Assembly: GCF_000400465.1 (NCBI RefSeq)
Contig: NW_008806275.1
Span: 558,001-622,000 of the forward strand
Length of the DNA stretch: 64,000 nucleotides
Reading direction: 5' to 3'
Source of the DNA: Wallemia ichthyophaga EXF-994
Taxonomy: Eukaryota > Basidiomycota > Wallemiomycetes > Wallemiales > Wallemiaceae
A program made the translations under genes and the position numbers. The notes under the pieces were generated by a model. It did not search any database and was not told where the DNA came from. It saw only the letters and a list, made by a program, of their open reading frames with translations. Shown piece after piece: positions 56,426 through 64,000 of this stretch; the stretch's first letter is position 1, and each line of letters begins with the position of its first letter.

Positions 56426-57721
56426 ATGAAATTTCTGGAGCTAATAGATTTAGATTTACTGAGTAATAGCCTTTCATTCACCTCCAATGAATGTAAAGTG
56501 CGTACAAGAAGTGAGTATCACGTTATCCACTGCTGTGTTGTCTAAACGTGCGTCATACTCGGATCAGTTGAAGCGTACAGCTGCAAACAAGTAAAGAGTG
56601 ATAAGAAGCTGTACAAGTTACTGGAAAATACGTACGTCAATGACCCTCCACCACTTACCCAATTCGGTAATATGGATGTCCCCTCAACGCGTAAAACTCT
56701 CTATTTGCTCATTTCAACGCTTAATCAAGCATTCCCTGATCATGACTTCACTCAACTTCGTCCAGATGAGTTTGTTAAGGAGCCTTCTAGCAGTCTGGTC
56801 GTTAATAGACTGAGTAATATGCTCGTTAGGATGAAAGATGGCAATTCACGCTCATACGGTTACTATCCGTCTTCTACTCCCACTGCTGCTCTAGGTTCAA
56901 GTGCAGATAGCTTCCATTCTAATCACTCCATGTCTGATCACGATAACGACTACTCTGATCATCATCAATCTCACCTCATTGCTCAGAATACCGTGCGTAG
57001 GGTTCAATCAGGTGGTAGCGTAACAATGCAAGGTTTCAAGGCTATTTTAGATGATGTCATCCAAATCAAAGACTGTGACGTTTTCTCGTACTCGCCCGAC
57101 GCCAGTTCAGACCCCCACTCGACGTTCGACGACTACGACGATGACGACATGTCTTCTATCGGCGGAAATGAGGACACGCACTTCGATTTAGATATGGAAG
57201 AAATCGATAGCAATCACGGAAACAGTCTGTCCTCAATACCTCCATACCTTCTTGATCAAGATAAAAGGGAGCCATCTCCATCACTCTCTGTGAAGAGCAC
57301 CGGTCAATCAACAGTTGGTGATTCGGGATCCGGCTTGTTGTGGTCCACGCATTATTTTTTCTACAATAAGAAACTCAAGAGGATGGTGTTTCTGACGATA
57401 TGGAGTAGGAAGTCGGGTATATATTCACAGGGACCGCATCACCTCCCAATCAGTGACGCTAACCCATTCTGGCTGTCCAACTCACTGCCTCCGCCTGTTA
57501 AGCTGGAGGATGAGTACGACGACTTAATGTTGTCATCTTCTGCACCTTCCAAGCCAACGAGAAGATCGACGAGGACGACAACGCGCAAGACAAAGGCCAG
57601 TGCTGGTGGAGCGGGTGGAAGCAAGCCAGTACAGGTACCAAAGAATAAGAGAAGGGCTGCGAATGCCGGGGTGAGCAAGTCGACCAAGCTGTTATCGAAT
57701 GCGAAGAAGAGTAGAAAGTAG
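56426..57721 (+). CDS. MAF1: RNA polymerase III repressor Maf1
   Basis: Global negative regulator of Pol III, acting in the nucleus downstream of TOR/PKA. Exons 56426-56510 and 56568-57721 (57-nt intron) give 412 residues. Conserved box A is MKFLELIDLDLLSNSLSF with CKVRTRIEAYSCKQVKSDKK across the splice. It is followed by RKTLYLLISTLNQAFPDHDF and the box LRPDEFVKE. The C-terminal boxes B/C read LLWSTHYFFYNKKLKRMVFL. A long Ser/Asp/His-rich region separates them and is a likely phosphorylation target. The tail is very basic (RSTRTTTRKTKAS), resembling a nuclear-localisation signal. Confidence 0.94.
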
Positions 57722-57930
57722 TTGAATCTAAAAGGAGTATATGGAGTACTATGTACAGTGTACTATATCGCGTTGGCGTAAACAAGAACAATTTTCACTT
57801 TCAAAGATCTCACAGGTTTCCTCAACATCTCAAACACAAACATGTACCAATCACAGAGACTGTAACTATAATGAGTATTTCTAAATAAAAGAAAAAGAAA
57901 AATGACTTCAGTTCATTTCTGCCGAGGCGA

Positions 57931-58677
57931 ATGACATCACCTTCTCTCCACGCCGTGATGGAATCTCAGAAGAAACACGCCGATGAATTTTGGAAATTAT
58001 TCCACAAAGCCAAGATACATTCGGATGCACCATCTGAGGATGGTGAGGATGATGTAGTTAGTGTGTACACGGGCAGTGGAATTTCAACGCCAAACAGACG
58101 CAGGGATAGAAGTGAGGAGAGGATCGGACCAGAGAGGGATCCCATGAAGATATTCACTCACGACATATCAACCAATATATTCCGCAGATTGAGTCAGCAA
58201 GATTTGAAGCAGTGCCACAGGGTTTGCAAGAGGTGGCGTAGGTCACAAGTAATCAACTATAGTGGGTGGAATGCTATTTGGAGGTTGATTAGACTCAACT
58301 AACGAATCTTCTCAGTCTGGTTCGAGATTTACAGGCAGAGATTCTTCGACGGCGAGAGCACGCAGAGCTTGCAAGGAAAGTGGACACGAAGGGAAAGTAG
58401 ACAAGATTGGAAGTTGATGTACAAATCAGCTAATCGTAGGCCATTCGAGAGCGCTGTCGTCGAACAGCTTGAACGGTCAATCACGCCTTCTCAGATACGC
58501 GAAGCGCAATGGGACGCTGAAGCAAACAAACCACCACCAACGAAGAACGAGCAGAGGGAGGAGTATAAGCTATTAAAGGGACGAAAGCCACGGAGTAAAG
58601 GCGTTAGAGGTGAAAATACTTCAAAAGGCGTAAGGGACGAATCGGGGTACACACCACACGATCAACAATGTCATTGA
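57931..58677 (+). CDS. F-box protein
   Basis: Probable SCF ubiquitin-ligase substrate adaptor or F-box-only factor. Exons 57931-58261 and 58316-58677 (54-nt intron) give 230 residues. The F-box begins near residue 75: FTHDISTNIFRRLSQQDLKQ, then CHRVCKRWRRSQV, continued after the intron by WFEIYRQRFFDG. A following W/R-rich segment (KWTRRESRQDWKLMYKS) resembles the FBXO9/Hrt3-like region after the F-box. The C-terminus is basic. The last 10 bases overlap the start of RPB9 in another frame (58668-58677). Substrate unknown. Confidence 0.82.
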
Positions 58678-59063
58678 AATTCTGCCAGAATTGTAATAAT
58701 TTATTGTATCCAAGGGTACGCTAGCTAATGAATAAATACAAGTTGCTCATTCTACACTCGCAGGAAGACAGAGAACGTAGAGTGCTGCTTTTTGCATGCA
58801 GAAATTGTAATTTTGAGGAGGCAGCGGTGGAAGCTAGAGTGTACAGGAATGATCTAATGACGCAATCTAAAGAGGAAGCAGGAGTCACGCAAGATTTAGG
58901 TAAAGATCCAACGCTACCACGCACTTCAATTGAGTGTCCAAAATGCACAACCAATCAAGTTGTTTTCTTCCAAGATCAATCAAAGCGCACAGAGACGAGG
59001 ATGACCTTGTTTTTTGTGTGTACAAGTTGTAATTACGCCTTTTCAAATACGTCGAGAGTATGA
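58668..59063 (+). CDS. RPB9: RNA polymerase II subunit Rpb9
   Basis: Small zinc-ribbon subunit of Pol II involved in start-site choice and transcript cleavage. Exons 58668-58715 and 58764-59063 (48-nt intron) give 115 residues. Zinc ribbon 1: FCQNCNNLLYPR with FACRNCNFEE. Zinc ribbon 2: TSIECPKCTTNQVVFFQDQ with FFVCTSCNYAF. The linker (VYRNDLMTQSKEEAGVTQDL) and the DPTLPRT motif are typical. The ATG at 58668 is required to supply the first CxxC pair, so the overlap with the upstream F-box stop codon is real in the DNA as given. Confidence 0.95.
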
Positions 59064-59099
59064 ACTCACGTCATCCACCTTGCCTTGTACAGATCAATC

Positions 59100-59676
59100 A
59101 TGTTGTTTAAGTTATTCAAATTTATTCTCTTATCTCTGCTTGTGTATGCTACACTCGCTTTTTTTATTTTTGACGACTTGCTATTGGGATATCAAGGCAA
59201 ATGGAGACACATCAAGTCTTATCTTCCCCGTCCGCCACAGAGGAGCTTCAGCGTTGATCAACTTGCAGATTTCAATGGCAGAAACGGTAAAGATATCTAC
59301 TTGGCTGTAAATGGTCTAGTCTTTGATGTCTCTAGCAACCCACGCATTTATGGTCCAGGTGGTATGTATCACGCCGCAGTGGCTAAAGACGCTGCCAGAG
59401 CTTTTGTCACAAACTGCTTCAAGGATCAGCCTACCCATGACTTGAGAGGCCTCACTGAGAAGGAATTGTCTCAGGTTAAAGGCTGGCAATCCTTCTTCGA
59501 TAATCACCCCAAGTACATGCTGGTCGGTGGTATATTCTCTTTAATTACCCTATCTGACGATTCAACAGATTGGCACGGTAGATACCCCGGCCATCGACCC
59601 AGATGCGCCTATCCCTGAGGATTGTGGGTTCAAGCAGTCAACGAAGGACGATGGAAAGGTGAAAAGTGAATTATAG
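59100..59676 (+). CDS. Membrane-anchored MAPR protein (Dap1/PGRMC-like heme-binding)
   Basis: Cytochrome-b5-related MAPR-family protein; Dap1/PGRMC members bind heme and support Erg11/P450 activity at the ER. Exons 59100-59522 and 59569-59676 (46-nt intron, GTCGGT donor) give 176 residues. An N-terminal membrane anchor (FKLFKFILLSLLVYATLAFF) is followed by the heme/steroid-binding domain, with SFSVDQLADFNGRNGKDIYL, LVFDVSSNPRIYGPGG and KDAARAFVTNCF. The splice restores KYMLIGTVDTPAIDPDAPIP, the family's usual end. The ATG is only 36 bp after the RPB9 stop, and the stop abuts that of convergent GPI8. Confidence 0.88.
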
Positions 59677-60836
59677 TCAACGCAGTCCCAAACCGACTGA
59701 GATACTTAGGCTTATTATACAAATGAGAAGATATACCGCGTTTTGATTTTGTGTGTTGGGTGTGCTAGGTTCGTTAGGTATATTGTGAGCAGAAGCCGGA
59801 GTATGAGAAGATGATTCTGCATCCACATCCACATTCTGCCTTTCTTGCTCCGCGTGTTGCATACAATGTTCAGTCTCCGGTGAAAGCACATCGACGTCGA
59901 TATTCCCAGCAAAGAAATCCGTCAGCAGACTGTCGTCCAAGCTACCAAACAGATCGCTCCTGACACCTGGTGTCGATTTAATCTTACTTCTGTCAAAACT
60001 GTCGATGAAATCCGCAAGCGTCAACTGCGAATGGCTGTCTATATCGCTGAGAGCATTGAGAGTGAAATGTGTAAATCCCTCAATGACGCCTACGCCAATT
60101 TGTTTATCAGTGTGATGACTGTAGCTGTTTTGACCCTTGACTGAGCTGCCAATAGCTAGCACATCCTGTGAATAGAGGCTATTTGCCAATGTCGCAGCTT
60201 GGCAAGTATCGCTAATAAAGAGCATTTTGTTGTATCTCTTCTTAAGTCTCATCTGTTCAACTGCATCTGCAATATCCTGGCTATTTAGCTCCTCTGTGTC
60301 CTGGAACTTGAGAAACTCATCTCCACCATGTCCGGTGAGATAGAGAAGAACATTTGAGTTTTCGTCACTTAGAAGCCGTTTACTCGATGGTGTGTGCTCC
60401 TCGTGTCTTCCTGTTAGCACACGAAGGAAATTCTCCACTGTCACTTCGTATCCCCGGTAATCAACCTCGACACGCTCGCCATAGAGATCCATTCTGTGAT
60501 CTTTGTGCGCGTACACAGACCCCGGGTAGCGGTTGCGCGCATTGCAGCTGATGTCATCTGGCAGCATGAGGATTATGTTGCTGTCTGGGATCCCGAGTCG
60601 ACGGATAGCACGGTACCTGGAGAGTGAGTGTGAGTGTGTGTGCGTTACTGCGTTACTACTGCTCACATTCCCAGTGCATTAGCTAAGTGTCTGTAATTGA
60701 ACCAATATCTAGACGCGGATACGAGTATGGCCCAATTATTCGTATGTCCATCGCTGTTCCCGCTGACGAGGCAGGCTAGAAGCAGGAATAAGAGTGGAAA
60801 CATCACCACGCATTTCAGACCTGACAGCACCCTCAT
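59677..60836 (-). CDS. GPI8: GPI transamidase catalytic subunit Gpi8 (PIG-K)
   Basis: Cysteine protease of the ER GPI transamidase that cuts the C-terminal signal and attaches the GPI anchor. Exons in transcript order 60836-60667 and 60616-59677 (50-nt intron) give 369 residues. A signal peptide (MFPLLFLLLACLVS-type) precedes NNWAILVSASRYWFNYRHLA. The catalytic His is in LLYLTGHGGDEF and the catalytic Cys in MLFISDTCQAATL, as in C13 peptidases. A C-terminal membrane segment (VYLLICIISLSISVG) anchors it. The intron join restores LANALGMYRAIRRLGIPDSN. Gpi3, an earlier enzyme of the pathway, lies 0.5 kb further on the same strand. Confidence 0.95.
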
Positions 60837-60877
60837 CGCCGTCGCTCACAAAGTCATTCTCTTGCTCATCCACGGTC

Positions 60878-61314
60878 ATGTCTTCCGTTACAAGAAATCT
60901 CAACGTAGAATTTGGGTGGGTGGTGGTGTGTACTGACGCGCACAACTAACCATGGCTTCTTCTTCAGAGGTGGTCTGGAAATACTCTTCAACCACCAACG
61001 CCAAATCAAGCTCGTGGTGAGCGCACAAGGACGCAATCCAACAGTGCGCGACTTGATCAAGAAGCTGGCAGACGAGCATATCAACGAGCGCAGAGAGTTA
61101 TTCATAGAGGGTGATACAGTGTGAGTAGGCAGCCGTGACTGCAACAGCATCAGCAACAGCGAAAGCGTGCGTTCTAACACATCTTCACACTCGCAGCCGC
61201 CCAGGTATTTTGGTTCTAATTAATGACTGCGATTGGGAACTGCGCGATGAGCTCGATGGCGAGTTAGAAGATGGTGATGTCGTTGTATTCATATCAACGC
61301 TCCATGGTGGCTGA
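60878..61314 (+). CDS. URM1: Ubiquitin-related modifier Urm1
   Basis: Sulfur carrier and protein modifier used in tRNA wobble-uridine thiolation (mcm5s2U). Exons 60878-60915, 60968-61120 and 61197-61314 give 102 residues. The beta-grasp fold is visible as [73 protein letters not shown]. It ends in the required Gly-Gly, the site of adenylation and thiocarboxylation by Uba4. Length is standard (about 100). Its start is 41 bp from the divergent GPI8 start. Confidence 0.96.
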
Positions 61315-61343
61315 ATAGGGCGCTTCTACTCGAATAACTCCAT

Positions 61344-62663
61344 TTACTCGAACAAATTGAGCAAAATTGCAATAATAGCATCCACTAGCATCACAATTGC
61401 ATAGATTACTCCTCCTATACATCCTGTCTTTAATGCCTTCTCAACTCTCTGGTATGTACTCAGTTGGGTTTGATTGCTGAGTATGTTTGTGTATATATCT
61501 TGAGTCAACTGGGCCACTTTATCCCAACTGTACATCCTGCGCACTGTGAGGTGATTGTCTTTTTTGCGTGCATTTCCTTCATGTACAGCCTGCCATTTTA
61601 GTGTAGACAGTGCCCTTTCTATAGCATCCACTACACTCACATCGCTCACGTCGTCGGCATACTCCACCATATGGGGCGGTAGCACTTCGGGGATACCACC
61701 CACCTTGGTACTGACGACATAGAGGCCCGTCGACGCAGCTTCTAAAAGGACGATACCGAAGCTCTCTGTAAGACTGGTGTTGAGGTATATGTCGCCCCTG
61801 CGCATAACTTCCGATACGCAACTCGGTGGAACATTGCCCAGTATCTCCACGCGGTCTTGCAAGCCGTGTCTTTCAACCATACGTTCGAGCTCTGCCATCA
61901 GTGGACCGTCTCCACCGACAATAAAGTGTACATGAGCATAACGAGCGCAGATGATGGGAGCCGCCGCGATGAGCAGGTCGACACCTTTTCGGTAAAAGAG
62001 GCGTGATATCGTGACGATAGTGATTGTGTGTTTGCTGGTGGAGTGCAAGCGAGGAACGAAATGGTCACTGATGATAGCATTCGGTATGACGTGCATGATG
62101 TTCTGATCTAGCTGCCCCCTCAACATAGTGTTATCGCGCCCAGACATACTGACACAGATAACGGCATCAACATCACAAAGAACAAATCTGAGCAATTTGT
62201 TTGTGAGTATCCCAACAACATCCTTGAATCCGAACAGGGAATGATCCGTGAACACCGTGCGCACACCGTCGATCCATCTCGCGTGCATGAGAGCCTCGTG
62301 GCCCAAACTGGACAAAGCGCCGTGAGAGTGTACAATATCGACACGCTGGGAAATGATAATATCCCTGAGCATCTTGTGCGCCGTGAAGAAAGTGGGCAGC
62401 GTTGCATTCGTCGTTGGGAGCATCGGTATTGGGAGGTAATAGATGGACAAGCCTGAGTGAGCAACTGTAACGCCAGTGCTGCCTGGATACTGATGCGTAA
62501 TAATAATAACTCTCACTCCACGGCGTATAAGGGCGATTGAAAGGTGGTGGATGTGCAGCTCAATACCGCCAACGCTAGGCAGGTAGAAATCGCTCACCAT
62601 TCTAAGGGCGTTTGAGTATTTGAAGCTGCGTACACCAAACACTCACGCCACGCATATCCCCAT
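61344..62663 (-). CDS. GPI3: GPI-GlcNAc transferase catalytic subunit Gpi3 (PIG-A)
   Basis: Catalytic subunit of the ER complex making GlcNAc-PI, the first GPI step. Exons in transcript order 62663-62647 (MGICVA) and 62601-61344 (45-nt intron) give 424 residues. It opens MVSDFYLPSVGGIELHIHHL, then HSHGALSSLGHEALMHAR and TDHSLFGFKD. The GT-B transferase part contains VPNAI-type IPNAIISDHFVPR, RLFYRKGVDLLIAAAP, FIVGGDGPLMAELE and the EX7E motif in TESFGIVLLEAASTGLYVVS. A C-terminal membrane segment (VIYAIVMLVDAIIAILL) anchors it. Confidence 0.95.
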
Positions 62664-62844
62664 TCACGCCTTGTGCACATACAGCGATGGTTGCTGGGAT
62701 CAGCGAGTTGAATCCAAGTGCCGTTGGAGATGTAAGCCATTGGGATATTCCCAGTAATGCGTGTACAATCGGCGTAGATGAGGCTATCTCTGTAGGTAAG
62801 TTGTTTGAGTCGTGTTTGCCTCCTCACCGTTACCGCAGAGGAAA

Positions 62845-63159
62845 ATGGACAGCTTCGACAACCTCAAGCAGAAAGACATACACTTCAACGACCGATTGCA
62901 AGCCTCGCAGCAATTCCACAATCCTCATATCAACCACAGGCTCATCAGCTGGGCCGGCGTCGACGAGTACTCAACCAACACCCCAGATGGCGCTCTTTAT
63001 TCCGAGTACAGCACACACACGTCCTCCGCAGCGGCCTTGGAATCCCTCCAGCGCCAACGCACACACGATAAAGCAGCCTCTGCCAGCAAGCGAGCTAATG
63101 TGGATTTCGCCCCAGCTACTTCAGCTACTCCAGCTACTTCTAAATCGCGGAGGCAGTAG
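62845..63159 (+). CDS. HCNGP/SAP30BP-family protein
   Basis: Small member of the HCNGP-like family (human SAP30BP), linked to splicing and transcription control in the nucleus. From the ATG at 62845 it has 104 residues. The family domain is FDNLKQKDIHFNDRLQASQQ, then NPHINHRLISWAGVDEYSTN. The tail is Ala/Ser/Thr-rich with a basic end. An upstream exon may exist: an acceptor CCGCAG lies at 62832-62837 and short frames start at 62687. No phase-consistent join I tried was convincing, so the N-terminus may be incomplete. Confidence 0.72.
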   Translation: MDSFDNLKQKDIHFNDRLQASQQFHNPHINHRLISWAGVDEYSTNTPDGALYSEYSTHTSSAAALESLQRQRTHDKAASASKRANVDFAPATSATPATSKSRRQ

Positions 63160-63183
63160 AATCATATTCCTATGTCTATATTA

Positions 63184-64000
63184 CTACACATAACCCTCCT
63201 CCTCAAGTATCTGCTGGTTGAGTTTCTCGCGCTCTTTCATCCGCATCAGTGTTTCTGTTTCGTAGGATATCGTTGGTGCGCTGTTTACATTTGGAGGCGC
63301 AAATGACATTGAAGAATGCTTCCCCGCCTGCTCAAGCCTCCCGCTCCTCCTCAACTCCTGCACACTCTCAGGCTCAACCCCACCCACCCAATCAACTGCC
63401 ACTCCATCGAGTACCCCTCTCTTGCTACTCTGTACTGCACCAAACGCACCCAATATATCGTTGTATTCGACGATGCCTGATGCACTCTTGGGTTTTTTCC
63501 CTGACGCTGTGCTTTCTTTCAGTGGGGGGAGTATCACTTGGGAAACAGCTCCAAAAGTGGACATTGAACCCGCTATAGCGCCTTTATTGGAATCTACCGT
63601 GTTTGTAGTCCACGCAGGTCTATCTTTACGCGTCCACTTGATTCTTACCAGTCTCTCCTGTGAATGTGGCTCTGGCTCTGACTCTGGTCTATGCAGCATG
63701 TCTACATCCACATTCAGATTCAGCTTACTTTCTCTTTCTAGATCTTCATTCAGCTGCTGCGTCTTATCCATCCGCATCCGTTTCCCTTCTTCGCGTATAC
63801 GCTCCAGCTCAGTCTGTGCGTCTCTCTTCCTGCTCTTCTTCTCGAGCGCAGCCACCGCCGCTTCTTTCTCCCTCCTCTCCAACTCTGTCTGCAGATCCTG
63901 CCTACGCGAGTCGAATTTCTCGAAACGCTGAGCCTTTGCCTTGTTCGCGGCGGCGATGTCTGCCAGCTTCGCTCTCTTTGAGGGATCGAGGAGTATCTCA
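63184..64000 (-). CDS. DNAJC17/Cwf23-like J-protein, 3' part (5' end outside window)
   Basis: Spliceosome-associated J-domain protein. Only the C-terminal part lies in the window; the frame runs open from the window edge to the stop at 63184. It begins EILLDPSKRAKLADIAAANK, the end of a J domain plus linker, then KAQRFEKFDSRRQDLQTELE and a long Lys/Arg/Glu helix (RREKEAAVAALEKKSRKRDA), which is the DNAJC17/Cwf23 pattern. It continues into VRIKWTRKDRPAWT, the start of a divergent RRM-like fold. The HPD-containing first half of the J domain is beyond base 64000. Confidence 0.82.
   Translation of the reverse strand, partial: EILLDPSKRAKLADIAAANKAKAQRFEKFDSRRQDLQTELERREKEAAVAALEKKSRKRDAQTELERIREEGKRMRMDKTQQLNEDLERESKLNLNVDVDMLHRPESEPEPHSQERLVRIKWTRKDRPAWTTNTVDSNKGAIAGSMSTFGAVSQVILPPLKESTASGKKPKSASGIVEYNDILGAFGAVQSSKRGVLDGVAVDWVGGVEPESVQELRRSGRLEQAGKHSSMSFAPPNVNSAPTISYETETLMRMKEREKLNQQILEEEGYV

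Noticed and set aside
1-64000. CRISPR array, prophage, biosynthetic cluster, toxin system or intact transposon
   Set aside because: No repeat-spacer structure, transposase, integrase, polyketide or peptide synthetase, or phage-type genes were found on either strand; the content is ordinary fungal housekeeping genes.

Overview
This window is nuclear DNA from a fungus with a compact genome. It carries about 42 protein-coding genes and two tRNA genes in 64 kb. Most genes are split by short introns, usually 44-60 nt and very often 49-51 nt, with GTRNGN donors and a CTRAY-like branch site just upstream of the acceptor AG. An intersectin-like EH/WH2/SH3/DH-PH protein (the Cin1 type known from Cryptococcus), a Rap1-like two-Myb protein and the splicing style point to a yeast-like or xerophilic basidiomycete. 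Wallemia is my best guess, held with low confidence because no marker sequence could be searched. All exon joins below were worked out by hand from reading frame, splice motifs and family resemblance.

Layout. 0-7 kb: the end of a Ctr copper transporter, an Flx1-type mitochondrial carrier, the TFIIH subunit Tfb3/MAT1, an unknown protein with a possible PCNA-binding motif, SRP19, Der1 and an eIF4E-family protein. 7-15 kb: a bZIP factor, a small membrane protein, an unknown helical protein, HMG-CoA reductase, the copper chaperone Atx1 and ribosomal protein eL14. 15-27 kb: a ChAPs exomer adaptor, a B-type cyclin, a CCDC124/Lso2 ribosome factor, a Rap1 homologue, tRNA-Gln and an RFC small subunit. 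27-41 kb: an intersectin-like scaffold/RhoGEF (with a 415-N assembly gap), CAF-1 large subunit, a small unknown protein, an Hsp9/12 protein, a TEY MAP kinase, Sec24 and a Ras gene that carries an apparent 2-nt insertion. 41-50 kb: an Ebp1/PA2G4 protein, a second tRNA-Gln, a seryl-tRNA synthetase, a GPI-anchored Kre9/Knh1-like wall protein, a MINDY deubiquitinase and a low-complexity protein whose last intron creates a CAAX box. 50-64 kb: TAF5, mitochondrial Lon, Maf1, an F-box protein overlapping RPB9, a MAPR/Dap1 protein, Gpi8, Urm1, Gpi3, an HCNGP-family protein and a 3' fragment of a DNAJC17/Cwf23-like gene.

The genes are mainly housekeeping: transcription (Tfb3, TAF5, RPB9, Maf1), replication and chromatin (RFC, CAF-1, Rap1), secretion and ER (SRP19, Der1, Sec24, ChAPs, Gpi3, Gpi8), signalling (MAPK, Ras, intersectin) and copper handling (Ctr, Atx1). 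I see no operon-like pathway, CRISPR array, prophage, biosynthetic cluster or intact transposon. The most noteworthy points concern gene architecture: overlapping or abutting coding regions, very tight divergent start pairs, a 6-nt microexon, intron-dependent CAAX formation, and the frameshifted Ras copy.
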